From positions 1,535,232 through 1,563,311 of the forward strand of contig CP070808.1 of NCBI GenBank assembly GCA_020343715.1: a stretch of 28,080 bases of DNA, written 5' to 3'. Position numbers and translations under genes: made by a program. This stretch comes from Thermoplasmata archaeon. Lineage in GTDB: Archaea; Thermoplasmatota; DTKX01; GCA-020343715. The stretch's first letter is position 1, and each line of letters opens with the position of its first letter. The notes beneath the pieces are model-generated. The model was not told where the DNA came from and searched no databases. It saw nothing but the letters and a program-made list of their open reading frames with translations. Positions 6,255 to 14,698 of this stretch are shown here, one piece after another.

Positions 6255-7151
6255 ATGGACGAGGAGGTCATCGACAAGTTCCGAACGGCCGGGAAGGCGG
6301 CCGCCGCCGGCCTGAAGTTCGGGGCGGGGCTCATCCGCGAGGGGGCCTCCCTGCTCGAGGTCGCAGACAGGACAGAGCAGTACATCCTCGATCAGGGGGA
6401 GGACGTCGGTCTCGCGTTCCCCTGCAACATCGCCATCGACGACGTGGCCGCCCACTTCACGCCGCTGTCCACCGACCGGGGGCTCCAGTTCGATAAGGGG
6501 ATGCTGGTCAAGCTGGACTGCGGGGCCCACGTGGACGGCTACATCGGCGACACCGCCGTGACCATCGAGGTGGGGACCAACAACTACAAGGACCTGATCC
6601 GGGCGAGCCGCGAGGCCCTGGAGACGGCCATCGACATGATCGCCCCCAGGGTGAGGCTGACAAACGTGGGCGAGGCGGTGTCCAATGTCATCAAGGGCTA
6701 CGGCTTCGCGCCCATCGAGAACCTCACGGGACACTCGCTGGAGCGGTACAACCTGCATGCGGGCCTCTCCATCCCAAACGTCCCCGACCCCAGATCCGGG
6801 GTGATCCAGGCGGGCACCGCCGTGGCTATAGAGCCCTTCGCCACCGACGGCCTGGGCCGGGTGGGGGGCAAGCGTCCCTCCCACATCTTCCGGTTCGCTC
6901 GGGGAGGAAGGGGGAAGGGCGAGGCGGCAAGGCTGCTACAGGATATCGACGACAGGTTCGCAGGGCTGCCCTTCGCCGAGCGCTGGTGCGCCCCACTGAC
7001 CAAGCGGTCCCAGCCCTACCTGCGCCAGCTGGTGAGGGCCGGAGGCGTCACCGAGTACGCCATCCTGGCCGAGGAGGGCAACGGCATCGTGAGCCAGGCC
7101 GAGCACACGGTGCTGGTGCTGGACGGTGGCAACGAGATAACCACGCTGTGA
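6255..7151 (+). CDS. map: Methionine aminopeptidase, type II archaeal
   Basis: Removes the initiator methionine from nascent proteins. The 298 residues match archaeal type IIa enzymes. The five metal ligands are visible: Asp88 (KLDCG), Asp99 (GDTA), His160 (TGHSLERY), Glu193 (IEPFA) and Glu283 (QAEHTVLV). His67 (VAAHFTP) and His168 (NLHAG) match the substrate-binding histidines of the family. The type II helical insertion lies between about 200 and 262. A GGGAGGGG ribosome-binding site (from 6239) precedes ATG 6255, 16 bases after the Sua5/YrdC stop. It is convergent with the large surface protein gene, with a 13-base gap. Confidence 0.96.
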   Translation: MDEEVIDKFRTAGKAAAAGLKFGAGLIREGASLLEVADRTEQYILDQGEDVGLAFPCNIAIDDVAAHFTPLSTDRGLQFDKGMLVKLDCGAHVDGYIGDTAVTIEVGTNNYKDLIRASREALETAIDMIAPRVRLTNVGEAVSNVIKGYGFAPIENLTGHSLERYNLHAGLSIPNVPDPRSGVIQAGTAVAIEPFATDGLGRVGGKRPSHIFRFARGGRGKGEAARLLQDIDDRFAGLPFAERWCAPLTKRSQPYLRQLVRAGGVTEYAILAEEGNGIVSQAEHTVLVLDGGNEITTL

Positions 7152-7164
7152 CGGCGACGGCACC

Positions 7165-9588
7165 CTAGTGCCTGACCACCGTGCCGTGGGTAGAGTCCTT
7201 ATCCTTCGAGTCCTGGGGCTCCTCGACGGACCTGCGCTTCCGGGGGTTCCAGAGCAGCAGCATCGCCATGACCCCCAGCATCGCGACGATGACGATGGCC
7301 CACTGGAGGTACTTCATCACGAACTCCGCGCTGGAAAGCAAGACCACCAGGTCGAACTCGTTCTCGGTGGGCGTGGTGTCCGCCCTCGTCTCGGTGGATA
7401 TGGTGGTCCTTATGACCTGGTTGGGCGACGCCGAGTCCCTGGCCTTGAAGCTGATCTTGACCTGCTCGGTGGCGCCTGGTTGTATGGCCAGGTTCAGAAC
7501 GGAGGAGGTTATCGCGTCGTTCATCCGCACCTCGGCATCCCCGCTGTCGAGGACCACGGTGACGTTGGCGTACTCGACCTGGTTGCCCCGGTTCTCCAGC
7601 ATCAGGTAGACGATGGACTCCTCCCTGGTGTCTATCTCGACCTTCGAGACGGGCGGGTCCAGGCGGATGGACAGCTCCCTGCGGAGGTTGATGGTGATGC
7701 TTATGTCGAAGGTGGCGAACACCTCGGGGTTCCCGTCAACGGTGCCCTTGACGGTGAACTCGTACCTGTCCGCCTCGGCGCTGATCGGCACCTCCACCTC
7801 CAGTCCCATGTTCACGGTGGAGCCGGCCTGGATGTTGACCAGGTTCGACGGGGTGAACTGGAAGGCCGTCGCAGGCCAGTTGGAGTTGCCCTGGTCGACG
7901 GTGAAGCGGGACTCGTGGGAGTCGCTGGGGTCGTTGTTGCGGGCGTCGAAGAAGAAGGTGACGCTGTCGCCCGGGTCCAACGTCGAGTCGGTGGGCGAGG
8001 TGGGGGTCAGCAGGAGGCCGATTACCAGGTTGAACGTGAAGGTCCTCTCCTCCATCTGGTCCGGGTACTCCCTAGACTGGACCTTGACCTTGATGTCCGC
8101 CTTCTTCACGGTGGACGTGGTGGGGGTCTCCACCCGGAGTATGACGTCCACTATCTCCATGGGACTCAGGTCCTCGATGGTGTTGTCGATCACCTCGGAC
8201 CCCACGAACTCGGCGCTCCAACCGGTGGGCACGCCCGTCCGGCTCAGGTCCACGTTGGTGGAGAACTCGCCCCGGTTCCTGATGGTGAAGGTGCTGTCCT
8301 TGGAGGCGTCCACCGCGATGTCCACGGGGGTGGGTGCCTCGGGGAGCACCTCCAGCTCCACGTCGTTGGTGACGAAGGTGCGGGTGATTATGGAGTCGGA
8401 GGCCTTCGGGACCGTGGGGTCGTTGTTCACCGTCACCGTGACGATGAACTCGGACTCGTTGCCCCCGCCCAGAGTGGAGGAGGGCTTCACGTCGAAGGTG
8501 ACGTCCTCGTCCGCCCCGGCGTCGAGGCTGAAGGTCTTGCGGGAGAAGGAGGTGGCCCACAGCGGAATGGGATCACCCTCGTCGAGGGACACATCGGCCC
8601 GCTTGCCCCCGATGTTGAGGATGGTGAGGGTGTACTTGGCGGGGGCCCCGGGGGTCGTGGTGTCCGTCACCACGCCGTCCTCCTCCCCCTCGGCGAACAT
8701 CCGTATGCCGTACTCGGCCATGATGAACGAGCCGACGGTGGAGAACTCGTTGCCCTGCAGGTCCCTGCCCGTCACGTTCAGGGTGTACGAGCCGGAGGGC
8801 AGGTTGGTCTCGTAGTCCCAGTCGAAGGAGTAGTTGAGATCGTTGCCCACGGTGGCGGCCTCGTCCTCTATGACGTACTGGCCGTTGGGACGCCTTATGG
8901 AGATGTTCACGCCGGCGACGTCCGTCGACCCGAAGGGGTTGGTGATGTCCCCCTCGATGAGCACGTGGCGGAACTCCACCAGGTCGTTCGGGTAGAAGCT
9001 GGAGGCGCGCCGGCCGTCGGAGTCCCGGGTCTCGGTGGTGATCTCCAGGTGGTTCTCGCAGAACAGCTCCAGGAAGCTCGCGTCGGTGGTCCTTATAGCA
9101 ACGGCCCTGTCGGCGGTAATCCTGAGAGTTATAGGATTGTTCCTGGAGAAGGTGAAATGGTCAGCGTCGTCGACGAGTGGTATCCGCCAGTCGGTCCTGC
9201 TACCGGTTGCCGGAATGTCTCGTTCAAGTTCCGCGATGATTTCCGAGCCGTCCAGAATCTGCACCGTCACAGTGGTGGACGTCGGCCCGGCACCCACGGT
9301 GAAAAACGCCTCGAAGCCTCTGTTCTCCCCCACTCCAGTGTCCACCGTACGGACCACCAAGTTCTCCTCCAGGTCCGCAGAGGGGAAGTCTATGGTTGCC
9401 GTGGACCATATACTGACGCTGCTCTGCTCTGTGCTCAGCGAGCTATCAGTAGGTGAAAGGTGCAGGTAGAGCCTGACGGCCACGAGGCCGGAGGAGCGGG
9501 TCTCCTCCTCCTCGGCAGGGGCCGTCGATGCGACCGCCACGGTCGAGAGGAGAATCAGCAGAACCAGTAGAAGCGTACGAACCTTCAT
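7165..9588 (-). CDS. Large exported CARDB/NEW3-like surface protein
   Basis: About 807 residues: a signal peptide (MKVRTLLLVLLILLSTVAVA, then an acidic mature start), a long extracytoplasmic part made only of beta-rich domains, one C-terminal membrane helix (about 756-780) and a charged cytoplasmic tail (NPRKRRSVEE). Domains from about residue 300 on show the NEW3/CARDB pattern: 'TLTILNIGGKRADVSL', 'TFTIRNRGEFSTNVDL', 'VYLMLENRGNQVEYANV', each a strand pair with Asn-Gly between. The N-terminal third has Ig-like domains of less certain type. There are many NxT/S sequons. No catalytic motif. Likely an S-layer-associated or adhesive protein. ATG 9588 gives the best signal peptide; GTG 9597 is in frame. 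The TATA box is at 9631-9638. Confidence 0.85.
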   Translation of the reverse strand: MKVRTLLLVLLILLSTVAVASTAPAEEEETRSSGLVAVRLYLHLSPTDSSLSTEQSSVSIWSTATIDFPSADLEENLVVRTVDTGVGENRGFEAFFTVGAGPTSTTVTVQILDGSEIIAELERDIPATGSRTDWRIPLVDDADHFTFSRNNPITLRITADRAVAIRTTDASFLELFCENHLEITTETRDSDGRRASSFYPNDLVEFRHVLIEGDITNPFGSTDVAGVNISIRRPNGQYVIEDEAATVGNDLNYSFDWDYETNLPSGSYTLNVTGRDLQGNEFSTVGSFIMAEYGIRMFAEGEEDGVVTDTTTPGAPAKYTLTILNIGGKRADVSLDEGDPIPLWATSFSRKTFSLDAGADEDVTFDVKPSSTLGGGNESEFIVTVTVNNDPTVPKASDSIITRTFVTNDVELEVLPEAPTPVDIAVDASKDSTFTIRNRGEFSTNVDLSRTGVPTGWSAEFVGSEVIDNTIEDLSPMEIVDVILRVETPTTSTVKKADIKVKVQSREYPDQMEERTFTFNLVIGLLLTPTSPTDSTLDPGDSVTFFFDARNNDPSDSHESRFTVDQGNSNWPATAFQFTPSNLVNIQAGSTVNMGLEVEVPISAEADRYEFTVKGTVDGNPEVFATFDISITINLRRELSIRLDPPVSKVEIDTREESIVYLMLENRGNQVEYANVTVVLDSGDAEVRMNDAITSSVLNLAIQPGATEQVKISFKARDSASPNQVIRTTISTETRADTTPTENEFDLVVLLSSAEFVMKYLQWAIVIVAMLGVMAMLLLWNPRKRRSVEEPQDSKDKDSTHGTVVRH

Positions 9589-9630
9589 GGTTACCACTTA
9601 CCCAGACACTTGAGCTAAAGCATTGTCGGG

Positions 9631-9638
9631 ATATATAG
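9631..9638 (-). promoter_or_regulatory. TATA box of the CARDB-like protein gene
   Basis: Minus strand CTATATAT, predicted start near 9608, leaving a leader of 11 to 20 bases. Confidence 0.55.
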
Positions 9639-9720
9639 GTTCCCATACTGTCTGGTGGACCCTGGTACGGTGACGATTCCACTCCCTCTCCCAGTTGTCG
9701 GATATCGATAACAAGGGAGG

Positions 9721-9792
9721 TGCGGCCACCGGGATTCGAACCCGGGCTTGAAGCTTGGGGGGCTTCAGTCCTAACCCCTGGACCATGGCCGC
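9721..9792 (-). tRNA. tRNA-Gly(CCC) with C33
   Basis: A full cloverleaf on the minus strand: acceptor GCGGCCA/TGGCCGC, D stem GTCC/GGAC, anticodon stem GAAGC/GCTTC, and T arm CCGGG-TTCGAAT-CCCGG, with a 4-base variable loop and A73. The seven-base anticodon loop is CCCCCAA, so the anticodon is CCC (Gly). Position 33 is C where nearly all elongator tRNAs have U. After A73 the DNA continues CCT, so the terminal CCA is not fully encoded. No intron. The discriminator and first acceptor pairs suit archaeal glycine tRNA. Confidence 0.92.
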
Positions 9793-9830
9793 ACGAGGCT
9801 AGGGGCAGGCTCCCACGTAGGCCCTAGGCT

Positions 9831-9839
9831 CTATATAAA
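9831..9839 (-). promoter_or_regulatory. TATA box of the tRNA-Gly gene
   Basis: Minus strand TTTATATAG, predicted start near 9809. This gives a 5' leader of about 17 bases that RNase P would remove. Confidence 0.6.
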
Positions 9840-9864
9840 CATAGGGCGGGGGCGGGTGCCCGTG

Positions 9865-12396
9865 TCAGCGACGTCGCGAGGCGGTGATGGCCGCCGCCGC
9901 GGCGGTCACGGCCACGAGGGCTATCAGGAGGCCGAAGCCGGGCTCCTCCTCCTTGGGGGGGTCCTTGACCAGCACGTAGAAGTCCTTGGTGTCCATGTTG
10001 CCGGCGGCGTCCTCCACCGTGAGGGTGATGGTGTAGTTGCCCTTCGCGTCGAACTCCTGGGTGATGTTGGGGCCGAAGCGGTCGAAGGGCGCCCCGGCCA
10101 TCTCGTAGTGCCAATGGTACTTGACGATGCCCACGTTGTCGGTGGACTGCCTGCCGTCCAGCTCGACCACCTGCCCCTTCTTGATCTCCAGGGACTCGGG
10201 GGGAACGACGACGGGCGGGGTCACGTCCAGGACGGTGACCTGCACCGAGTCGCTGTCGAACTTGCCCTCCCTGTCGTAGACGGTCAGGGTGACGGTGTAC
10301 ACCTCCGGTTCGCTGAAGACGTACTCGAACTCCTCGCCTGTCCTGCGGACGGGTGGCATGCCCTCGGCGGTGATCATCCACTCCCACTCGACTATGCCCA
10401 CGTTGTCCTCCGAGCCCGAGCCCGAGAAGGTGTGGGGGACGTCCTCGTCGATCTGGAGGTTGTCCCCGGCATCGGCGGTGGGGGGCGTCACGTCGACCAC
10501 GCTGTACTGGACGGTGTCACTGGCCACAAGGCCCACTCCGTCCGTCACTGTGAGGGTGATCTCGTACAGGCCCGGCTCGGTGAACATGTAGGTCTCCTTG
10601 ACCGAGTCCCCCTCGAAGACTGTGCCGCCGTCGTAGGTGACGACCCACTCGTACGATACGATGCCCACGTCGTCGAAGGACAGGGAAGCGTCCATGGTAA
10701 CCTCCACGTCCTCGTTGAACTCCCTGACCTCGCCGGCATCGGCGATGGGCGGCGTCACGTCCAGGACGGTGACGGTCATGGAGTCGGTGTCCATCTGGCC
10801 GTCGGCGTCGTAGACGGTTAGGGTGACGTTGTACACCCCCGGGGCGGGGAAGGTGTACTTGGGTGCCCTCCCCGTCAGGTTGACCGGGTCGTCGCCCAGG
10901 TAGAACTCCCACACCATCCTCACGATCTCGAAGTTGTCCGAGGAGTTGGTGCCGTCGAAGTTCACCAGCTGCTTGTCGTCCACCACTATGTCCGGGCCCG
11001 CGTCGGCCACGGGCGGCTCCACGTCCCGCACCGTCACCGTCATCGTGTCGTCGTCGGTGTTGTCCGCCAGGTCGGTTACGGTGAGGCGAACGGTGTAGAT
11101 GCCCGGGGAGTTGAAGGTGTGCTCAACGGTGATGCCGTTCAACCGCACGACCTTCTGGTCGATGAAGAACCACTCGAAGGTGAAGCCATCGGGGAAGTCG
11201 GGGTGGTTGTCCGAGGACATGGTCCCGTCGAGGAGGACGGGAACACCCTGGTCCACCGTTATGTCCGGCCCCGCATCGGCCACCGGGTCCTCGGTGTCCC
11301 GGACGCCGATGGCCACGGTATCGGTGTCCCAGACCCCAGAGGGGTCGCTGACGTTCAGCCTCACCAGGTAGTCACCGGGCTCGTTGAAGGTGAACGAGGG
11401 GGTGGGACCGGTGAGGGTGACCTCCTCGCCACTGTACATGAAGGTCCAGGTGAAGTTGCCCGCCAGGTCAAAGTCGGGGTGGTTGGACCATGACCCAGTT
11501 CCATCGAAGGTGTGGGTGTCGGTCTGGTTGATGACCTTGTTGAAGCCGGCGTCGGCCGTGACGGCGGTGGTGAAGTACAGGTTCCCCCAGAGGGTCTCGT
11601 TCTTCCACACCTCGTAACCATCCAGGCCCTGCCACCGGATGACCCCCTCCTTGGTGGTGTTGCCGTCGTCGTCATCATTCTGCCCGGTGTTGAAGCCGAT
11701 GATGCTGGCGGGGGTCGGGTTCGAGATGCTGTTGAGGCGGATGGCCATCTCCACCACATAGTAAGACTGGTTGTTCACGCTGCCCTGGGTCACGGCGGAG
11801 AACCAGTCCTTGTTGGGACCCCATATCCTGGCGTACTGGTTGCCCTCGTGGATGCTGTAGGCGATGCCCTCCCTGCCGTCGGCGGGCACCGCGAAGGTGT
11901 CTCCGTCCTCGAAGCCCTCGTCGGTCCTTTGGTCCTCGTCCATGTCCAGGGCCCCGTCGATGGACACCTCGATGCCGTCGTCCCGCCAGAACGCGGTGGG
12001 GTAGTTGTCCACCCATATTGCGTCGTCCGAGCAGTTGAAGCCCAGGTAGAGGTAGTCCTCGTCGTACATGGTCCAGAACCTGTGGGAGGCGTCGGAGTCG
12101 TTCTGGATCCCAGGACCGGTGATGTGGGTCCCCGTCTCCTCCCACGCGGGTGGGATCTGGCTGTGCAGGGCCTCCGAGCCCTCGGCCACCCTCCACTCGT
12201 TGTCCTCCATGACACCGTCGATGATCGGGATCCGGTCGGTGTAGGTGGAGTTGATGAGGCGGGGGTCGAGGATGTCGAGCGCGGGAAATGGGTCACCGTC
12301 CAAACCGTCGCCGCCTCCGGCACTCGCTAGGGCGGTGGGGGTCAGGAGAATCATGGACAGGAGCAGGCAGAAGGTTCTCGTTCGGTTCGTTCTCAC
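9865..12396 (-). CDS. CBM9-like plus six-PKD surface protein with PGF-CTERM signal
   Basis: About 843 residues. A signal peptide (VRTNRTRTFCLLLSMILLTP, ending ALASA) is followed by a CBM9/DOMON-like domain (about 45-280; typical 'IDGVMEDNEW', 'YLYLGFNCSDD', 'WRDDGIEVSIDG'). Six PKD domains follow, each starting near ADAGPD-type motifs and ending in TVTVRDVEPP-type strands. The last about 30 residues are acidic, then PGFG, then a hydrophobic helix and RRR: the PGF-CTERM signal cut and lipid-linked by archaeosortase A in other archaea. So the protein is probably attached to a membrane lipid on the cell surface. The frame is open to ATG 12435, but a TATA-like element at 12435-12444 favours the short-leader start GTG 12396. 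Confidence 0.87.
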   Translation of the reverse strand: MRTNRTRTFCLLLSMILLTPTALASAGGGDGLDGDPFPALDILDPRLINSTYTDRIPIIDGVMEDNEWRVAEGSEALHSQIPPAWEETGTHITGPGIQNDSDASHRFWTMYDEDYLYLGFNCSDDAIWVDNYPTAFWRDDGIEVSIDGALDMDEDQRTDEGFEDGDTFAVPADGREGIAYSIHEGNQYARIWGPNKDWFSAVTQGSVNNQSYYVVEMAIRLNSISNPTPASIIGFNTGQNDDDDGNTTKEGVIRWQGLDGYEVWKNETLWGNLYFTTAVTADAGFNKVINQTDTHTFDGTGSWSNHPDFDLAGNFTWTFMYSGEEVTLTGPTPSFTFNEPGDYLVRLNVSDPSGVWDTDTVAIGVRDTEDPVADAGPDITVDQGVPVLLDGTMSSDNHPDFPDGFTFEWFFIDQKVVRLNGITVEHTFNSPGIYTVRLTVTDLADNTDDDTMTVTVRDVEPPVADAGPDIVVDDKQLVNFDGTNSSDNFEIVRMVWEFYLGDDPVNLTGRAPKYTFPAPGVYNVTLTVYDADGQMDTDSMTVTVLDVTPPIADAGEVREFNEDVEVTMDASLSFDDVGIVSYEWVVTYDGGTVFEGDSVKETYMFTEPGLYEITLTVTDGVGLVASDTVQYSVVDVTPPTADAGDNLQIDEDVPHTFSGSGSEDNVGIVEWEWMITAEGMPPVRRTGEEFEYVFSEPEVYTVTLTVYDREGKFDSDSVQVTVLDVTPPVVVPPESLEIKKGQVVELDGRQSTDNVGIVKYHWHYEMAGAPFDRFGPNITQEFDAKGNYTITLTVEDAAGNMDTKDFYVLVKDPPKEEEPGFGLLIALVAVTAAAAAITASRRR

Positions 12397-12434
12397 GATA
12401 CCACGACCGTAACGCCGCTTTGATGGCGTCCCCA

Positions 12435-12444
12435 TTAAAAAAGG
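12435..12444 (-). promoter_or_regulatory. TATA-like element of the PGF-CTERM protein gene
   Basis: An A/T run (minus strand CTTTTTTAAT) overlapping the longest-frame ATG. Predicted start near 12413 supports GTG 12396 as the start codon. Confidence 0.4.
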
Positions 12445-12489
12445 TTATGATACTGGCCACTGTCCGCCCGTGGGCCTCGGGCCGGAAAT

Positions 12490-12498
12490 GTTTTTACC
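12490..12498 (+). promoter_or_regulatory. TATA-like element of the small membrane protein gene
   Basis: GTTTTTACC, predicted start near 12520, 25 bases before ATG 12545. Confidence 0.4.
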
Positions 12499-12544
12499 CA
12501 GCATCCCGGTCCCCACGCCTGCCCGAACCCAAGGGGACAACCTG

Positions 12545-12763
12545 ATGCTCAAGGTCATAGCCAGCGCCGTCGTACTCGCCGTCCTGGGCGTGCTGTTCAT
12601 CGTATACAACCAGCACGACGATGCGATGGTGAACTTCGGCTGGTTCCTGGTGGCCGTGGGTGCTCTGGTGGCCGGGGTGTTCACCTACCTCTGGGTGAGG
12701 GGCCAGATGGGAGAGCCGGAACCGGCCCCCGTGTCCAAGGGGCGCAAGCGCGGGCGGAAGTGA
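12545..12763 (+). CDS. Small two-helix membrane protein
   Basis: A 72-residue protein with two membrane helices (residues 4-20 and 30-52) joined by a short polar turn (YNQHDDAMVN), and a basic C-terminal tail ending KGRKRGRK that is presumably cytoplasmic. The frame is open to GTG 12470, but that would lie upstream of the likely promoter. ATG 12545 with a weak GGGG ribosome-binding site (12532-12535) is preferred. Divergent from the PGF-CTERM protein gene. No family recognised. Confidence 0.6.
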   Translation: MLKVIASAVVLAVLGVLFIVYNQHDDAMVNFGWFLVAVGALVAGVFTYLWVRGQMGEPEPAPVSKGRKRGRK

Positions 12764-12881
12764 CTCCATCGGCCACTCAAGTGATTATTCCTCATTCGTC
12801 CCGAGGGATGGCGCCTAGCTCAGCTCCAACCCTCGGACTGAGCCAGAAACCTTTTTCAGTGGGTCGGCTCATGGACGTCGC

Positions 12882-13619
12882 GTGAGACCCAGGGCCCTTG
12901 TAACAGGAGCCTCCCGTGGAATAGGTGCGGCCTGCGCCGTCAGGCTGGCCCGGGAGGGATGGGACGTGGCCGTCCACTACCACTCAGGGGAGGATGAGGC
13001 CGAGGAGGTCGCCGCCCAGGTCCGTCGGGAGGGCGCCATCGCCGTGCCCCTCCAGGCCGACGTGGGGGACCCCGTCGCCTGCGAGGACCTGGTAGTTCTG
13101 ACCGTGGATGCCCTGGGTGGACTGGATTCCGTGGTGGCCAACGCCGGTGTCTACGACAGGGCCCACATAGAGGACCTTCCCCCCGAGCGGTGGTCCCGGA
13201 CGATATCCGTCAATCTGTCGGGCAGCTTCCACGTGGTGAGGGCAGCGGTGCCCCACCTGCGGTCCAGTGATGCGGGGTCGGCCGTGCTGGTTTCCTCCCA
13301 GCTGGCCCGACTGGGATCGGCGCATGGGGCCCACTACGCCGCCTCCAAGACGGCCATCGAGGGGCTCACCAAGGCCCTGGCCCTGGAGCTGGCGCCCCAC
13401 GGCGTCAGGGTGAACTGCGTCGCCCCGGGGATGACGCGCACGGCCATCCTGGACCCCTACAGCGACGAGGAGCTGGCAAGGAGGGCCCAGGGAGTGCCCG
13501 TGCGCAGGATCGGTGAGGTGGAGGACGTGGCGTCGGCCGTGGCGCTGCTGGTCTCCGACGACTCGTCCTACATGACCGGTGCCGTCCTTCACGTGAACGG
13601 CGGGGTCATGATGGCGTAG
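12882..13619 (+). CDS. Short-chain dehydrogenase/reductase, FabG-like
   Basis: A 245-residue NAD(P)(H)-dependent oxidoreductase of the classical SDR family. The cofactor-binding TGASRGIG is at 8-15, NAG at 87-89, and the catalytic tetrad is Asn111, Ser139, Tyr152 and Lys156 (YxxxK in HYAASK). The C-terminal 'DDSSYMTGAVLHVNGG' is typical of 3-oxoacyl-ACP reductase-like SDRs. The substrate is not predictable; lipid or sugar alcohol oxidation is possible. It starts at GTG 12882, which fits a leaderless transcript from the TATA-like stretch at 12851-12858. A four-codon frame ATG 12871 to TGA 12885 overlaps the start. The next gene begins 30 bases after its stop, likely the same operon. Confidence 0.93.
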   Translation: MRPRALVTGASRGIGAACAVRLAREGWDVAVHYHSGEDEAEEVAAQVRREGAIAVPLQADVGDPVACEDLVVLTVDALGGLDSVVANAGVYDRAHIEDLPPERWSRTISVNLSGSFHVVRAAVPHLRSSDAGSAVLVSSQLARLGSAHGAHYAASKTAIEGLTKALALELAPHGVRVNCVAPGMTRTAILDPYSDEELARRAQGVPVRRIGEVEDVASAVALLVSDDSSYMTGAVLHVNGGVMMA

Positions 13620-13649
13620 CGATTGCGGCTAGAATAGGAGGTTGTGATT

Positions 13650-14396
13650 ATGTGGCAGGAGGTGGCGGTGGCTGCGATGGTCGGTCTGGCCCTCAGCGAC
13701 GCCTGGCTCTGCCTCTTCATGGGCGCCTCCTTCGCCACCGCGGACAGGCGCATGAGCTGGGGCTTCCTGGCTGGACGCACCATCGGGGTGACGGCATTGC
13801 TGATGGCCATCGGACTGCTGGGCGCCACGCTGCTGCCGTCCAAGGAGTGGCTGGTCATAATCTTCGCGGTGTGCACCCTGGGAGTTGCCGTGGTCCTCGC
13901 CCTGTCCCTCTACAGGCCTGGCCTGCTGGGGGGAGGTTGCTCCCAGGAGGTCAACGTGTCGTGCGACGGGGGTGAGCCCGACGGCACCGGCTGCGACCAG
14001 GGATGTGACGGCTGCGGTGCCTCGGAAGAGATCCACGGGGTTGGCACCTGCGGGCACATGCCCCAGGGCCTGGTCAGGAGGCTGTCGGACCAGAGCCCCT
14101 GGGTGGCGGGTCTGTCACTAGGTGCAGTGAGGGGCGCGATGCCCTGCTTGAAGGTCCTAATCATCACTCCACTCCTCGTCGTAAGCCCTCCCACCACCGT
14201 CGTGCTCATGGCCCTGGCATTCGCCCTCACCTCCTCGGTCTACCCCCTCATCGGCCTGGTGTCCGGTCGAACGGTCGCCAACCTATCGGACAACGGCCGG
14301 CGCCTTCGGCTCATCGGAGCCCTCGGGGTGGCCGCCGTGGGCGTCGTGCTCCTTGTTAGGTTCTACCAGCAGGCCTGCGAGCTGGGCGGCCTGTGA
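13650..14396 (+). CDS. Six-helix UreH/DsbD-like membrane protein with Cys-rich loop
   Basis: A 248-residue protein with about six membrane helices in two three-helix halves. The second half starts GAVRGAMPCLKVLIITPLL, resembling the Gly...Pro-Cys motif of the UreH/CcdA/DsbD/TauE-like transporters. Between the halves (DNA 13938-14062) is a hydrophilic loop of about 40 residues with six Cys and two His (GCSQ, VSCD, TGCDQGCDGCG, IHG, TCGHM), well placed to bind a metal or carry thiol chemistry. A metal or thiol/sulfur-related transport role is an inference. GGAGG (13637-13641) sits eight bases before ATG 13650. It is probably co-transcribed with the SDR gene 30 bases upstream. Confidence 0.78.
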   Translation: MWQEVAVAAMVGLALSDAWLCLFMGASFATADRRMSWGFLAGRTIGVTALLMAIGLLGATLLPSKEWLVIIFAVCTLGVAVVLALSLYRPGLLGGGCSQEVNVSCDGGEPDGTGCDQGCDGCGASEEIHGVGTCGHMPQGLVRRLSDQSPWVAGLSLGAVRGAMPCLKVLIITPLLVVSPPTTVVLMALAFALTSSVYPLIGLVSGRTVANLSDNGRRLRLIGALGVAAVGVVLLVRFYQQACELGGL

Positions 14397-14442
14397 GGGT
14401 GGAGAGAAAGGTACTTACGCCCGTAGCCCCCTGACTCCAGCG

Positions 14443-14676
14443 ATGGCAACCCTTCCCGAGCTGACCGCCGCCCTCTGCATCATCATCTTCATCGTGGTCC
14501 TCATCGCCTTCTTCCTCCTGTGGTTTGTCTTCAAGTTCATCATCTACTTCCTGCCCTCGATAATCGTGGCCCTGATAGTATGGTTCATCGCTGGGACGGG
14601 AGCGGCGATAGTCGCATTCATCCTGTCGGCCATTATATTCGCCGTGTGGGGGTACAATCGGAGACGTCGCAGGTAG
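14443..14676 (+). CDS. Small hydrophobic two-helix membrane protein
   Basis: A 77-residue protein, almost entirely hydrophobic and rich in Ile, Phe and Val. Two or three close-packed membrane segments (residues 7-35 and 38-70) are followed by a short basic tail (YNRRRRR). The open frame reaches back to 14353 inside the previous gene. ATG 14443 fits a leaderless transcript from a weak TATA-like element at 14412-14419. It lies 46 bases after the Cys-loop membrane protein. No family recognised. Confidence 0.55.
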   Translation: MATLPELTAALCIIIFIVVLIAFFLLWFVFKFIIYFLPSIIVALIVWFIAGTGAAIVAFILSAIIFAVWGYNRRRRR

Positions 14677-14698
14677 CGACGCGCCCGGGGGGGCATCC

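Noticed and set aside
7168..9456. 762-codon plus-strand frame opposite the CARDB-like protein
   Set aside because: The composition is dominated by Gly, Val, His, Asp and Arg, typical of an antisense shadow. The minus-strand frame has a signal peptide, repeats and a membrane anchor.
9831..9864. TATATAAA read on the plus strand as a promoter
   Set aside because: No plus-strand gene follows; the next plus-strand frames are antisense to the PGF-CTERM gene. The same element fits the minus-strand tRNA at the right distance.
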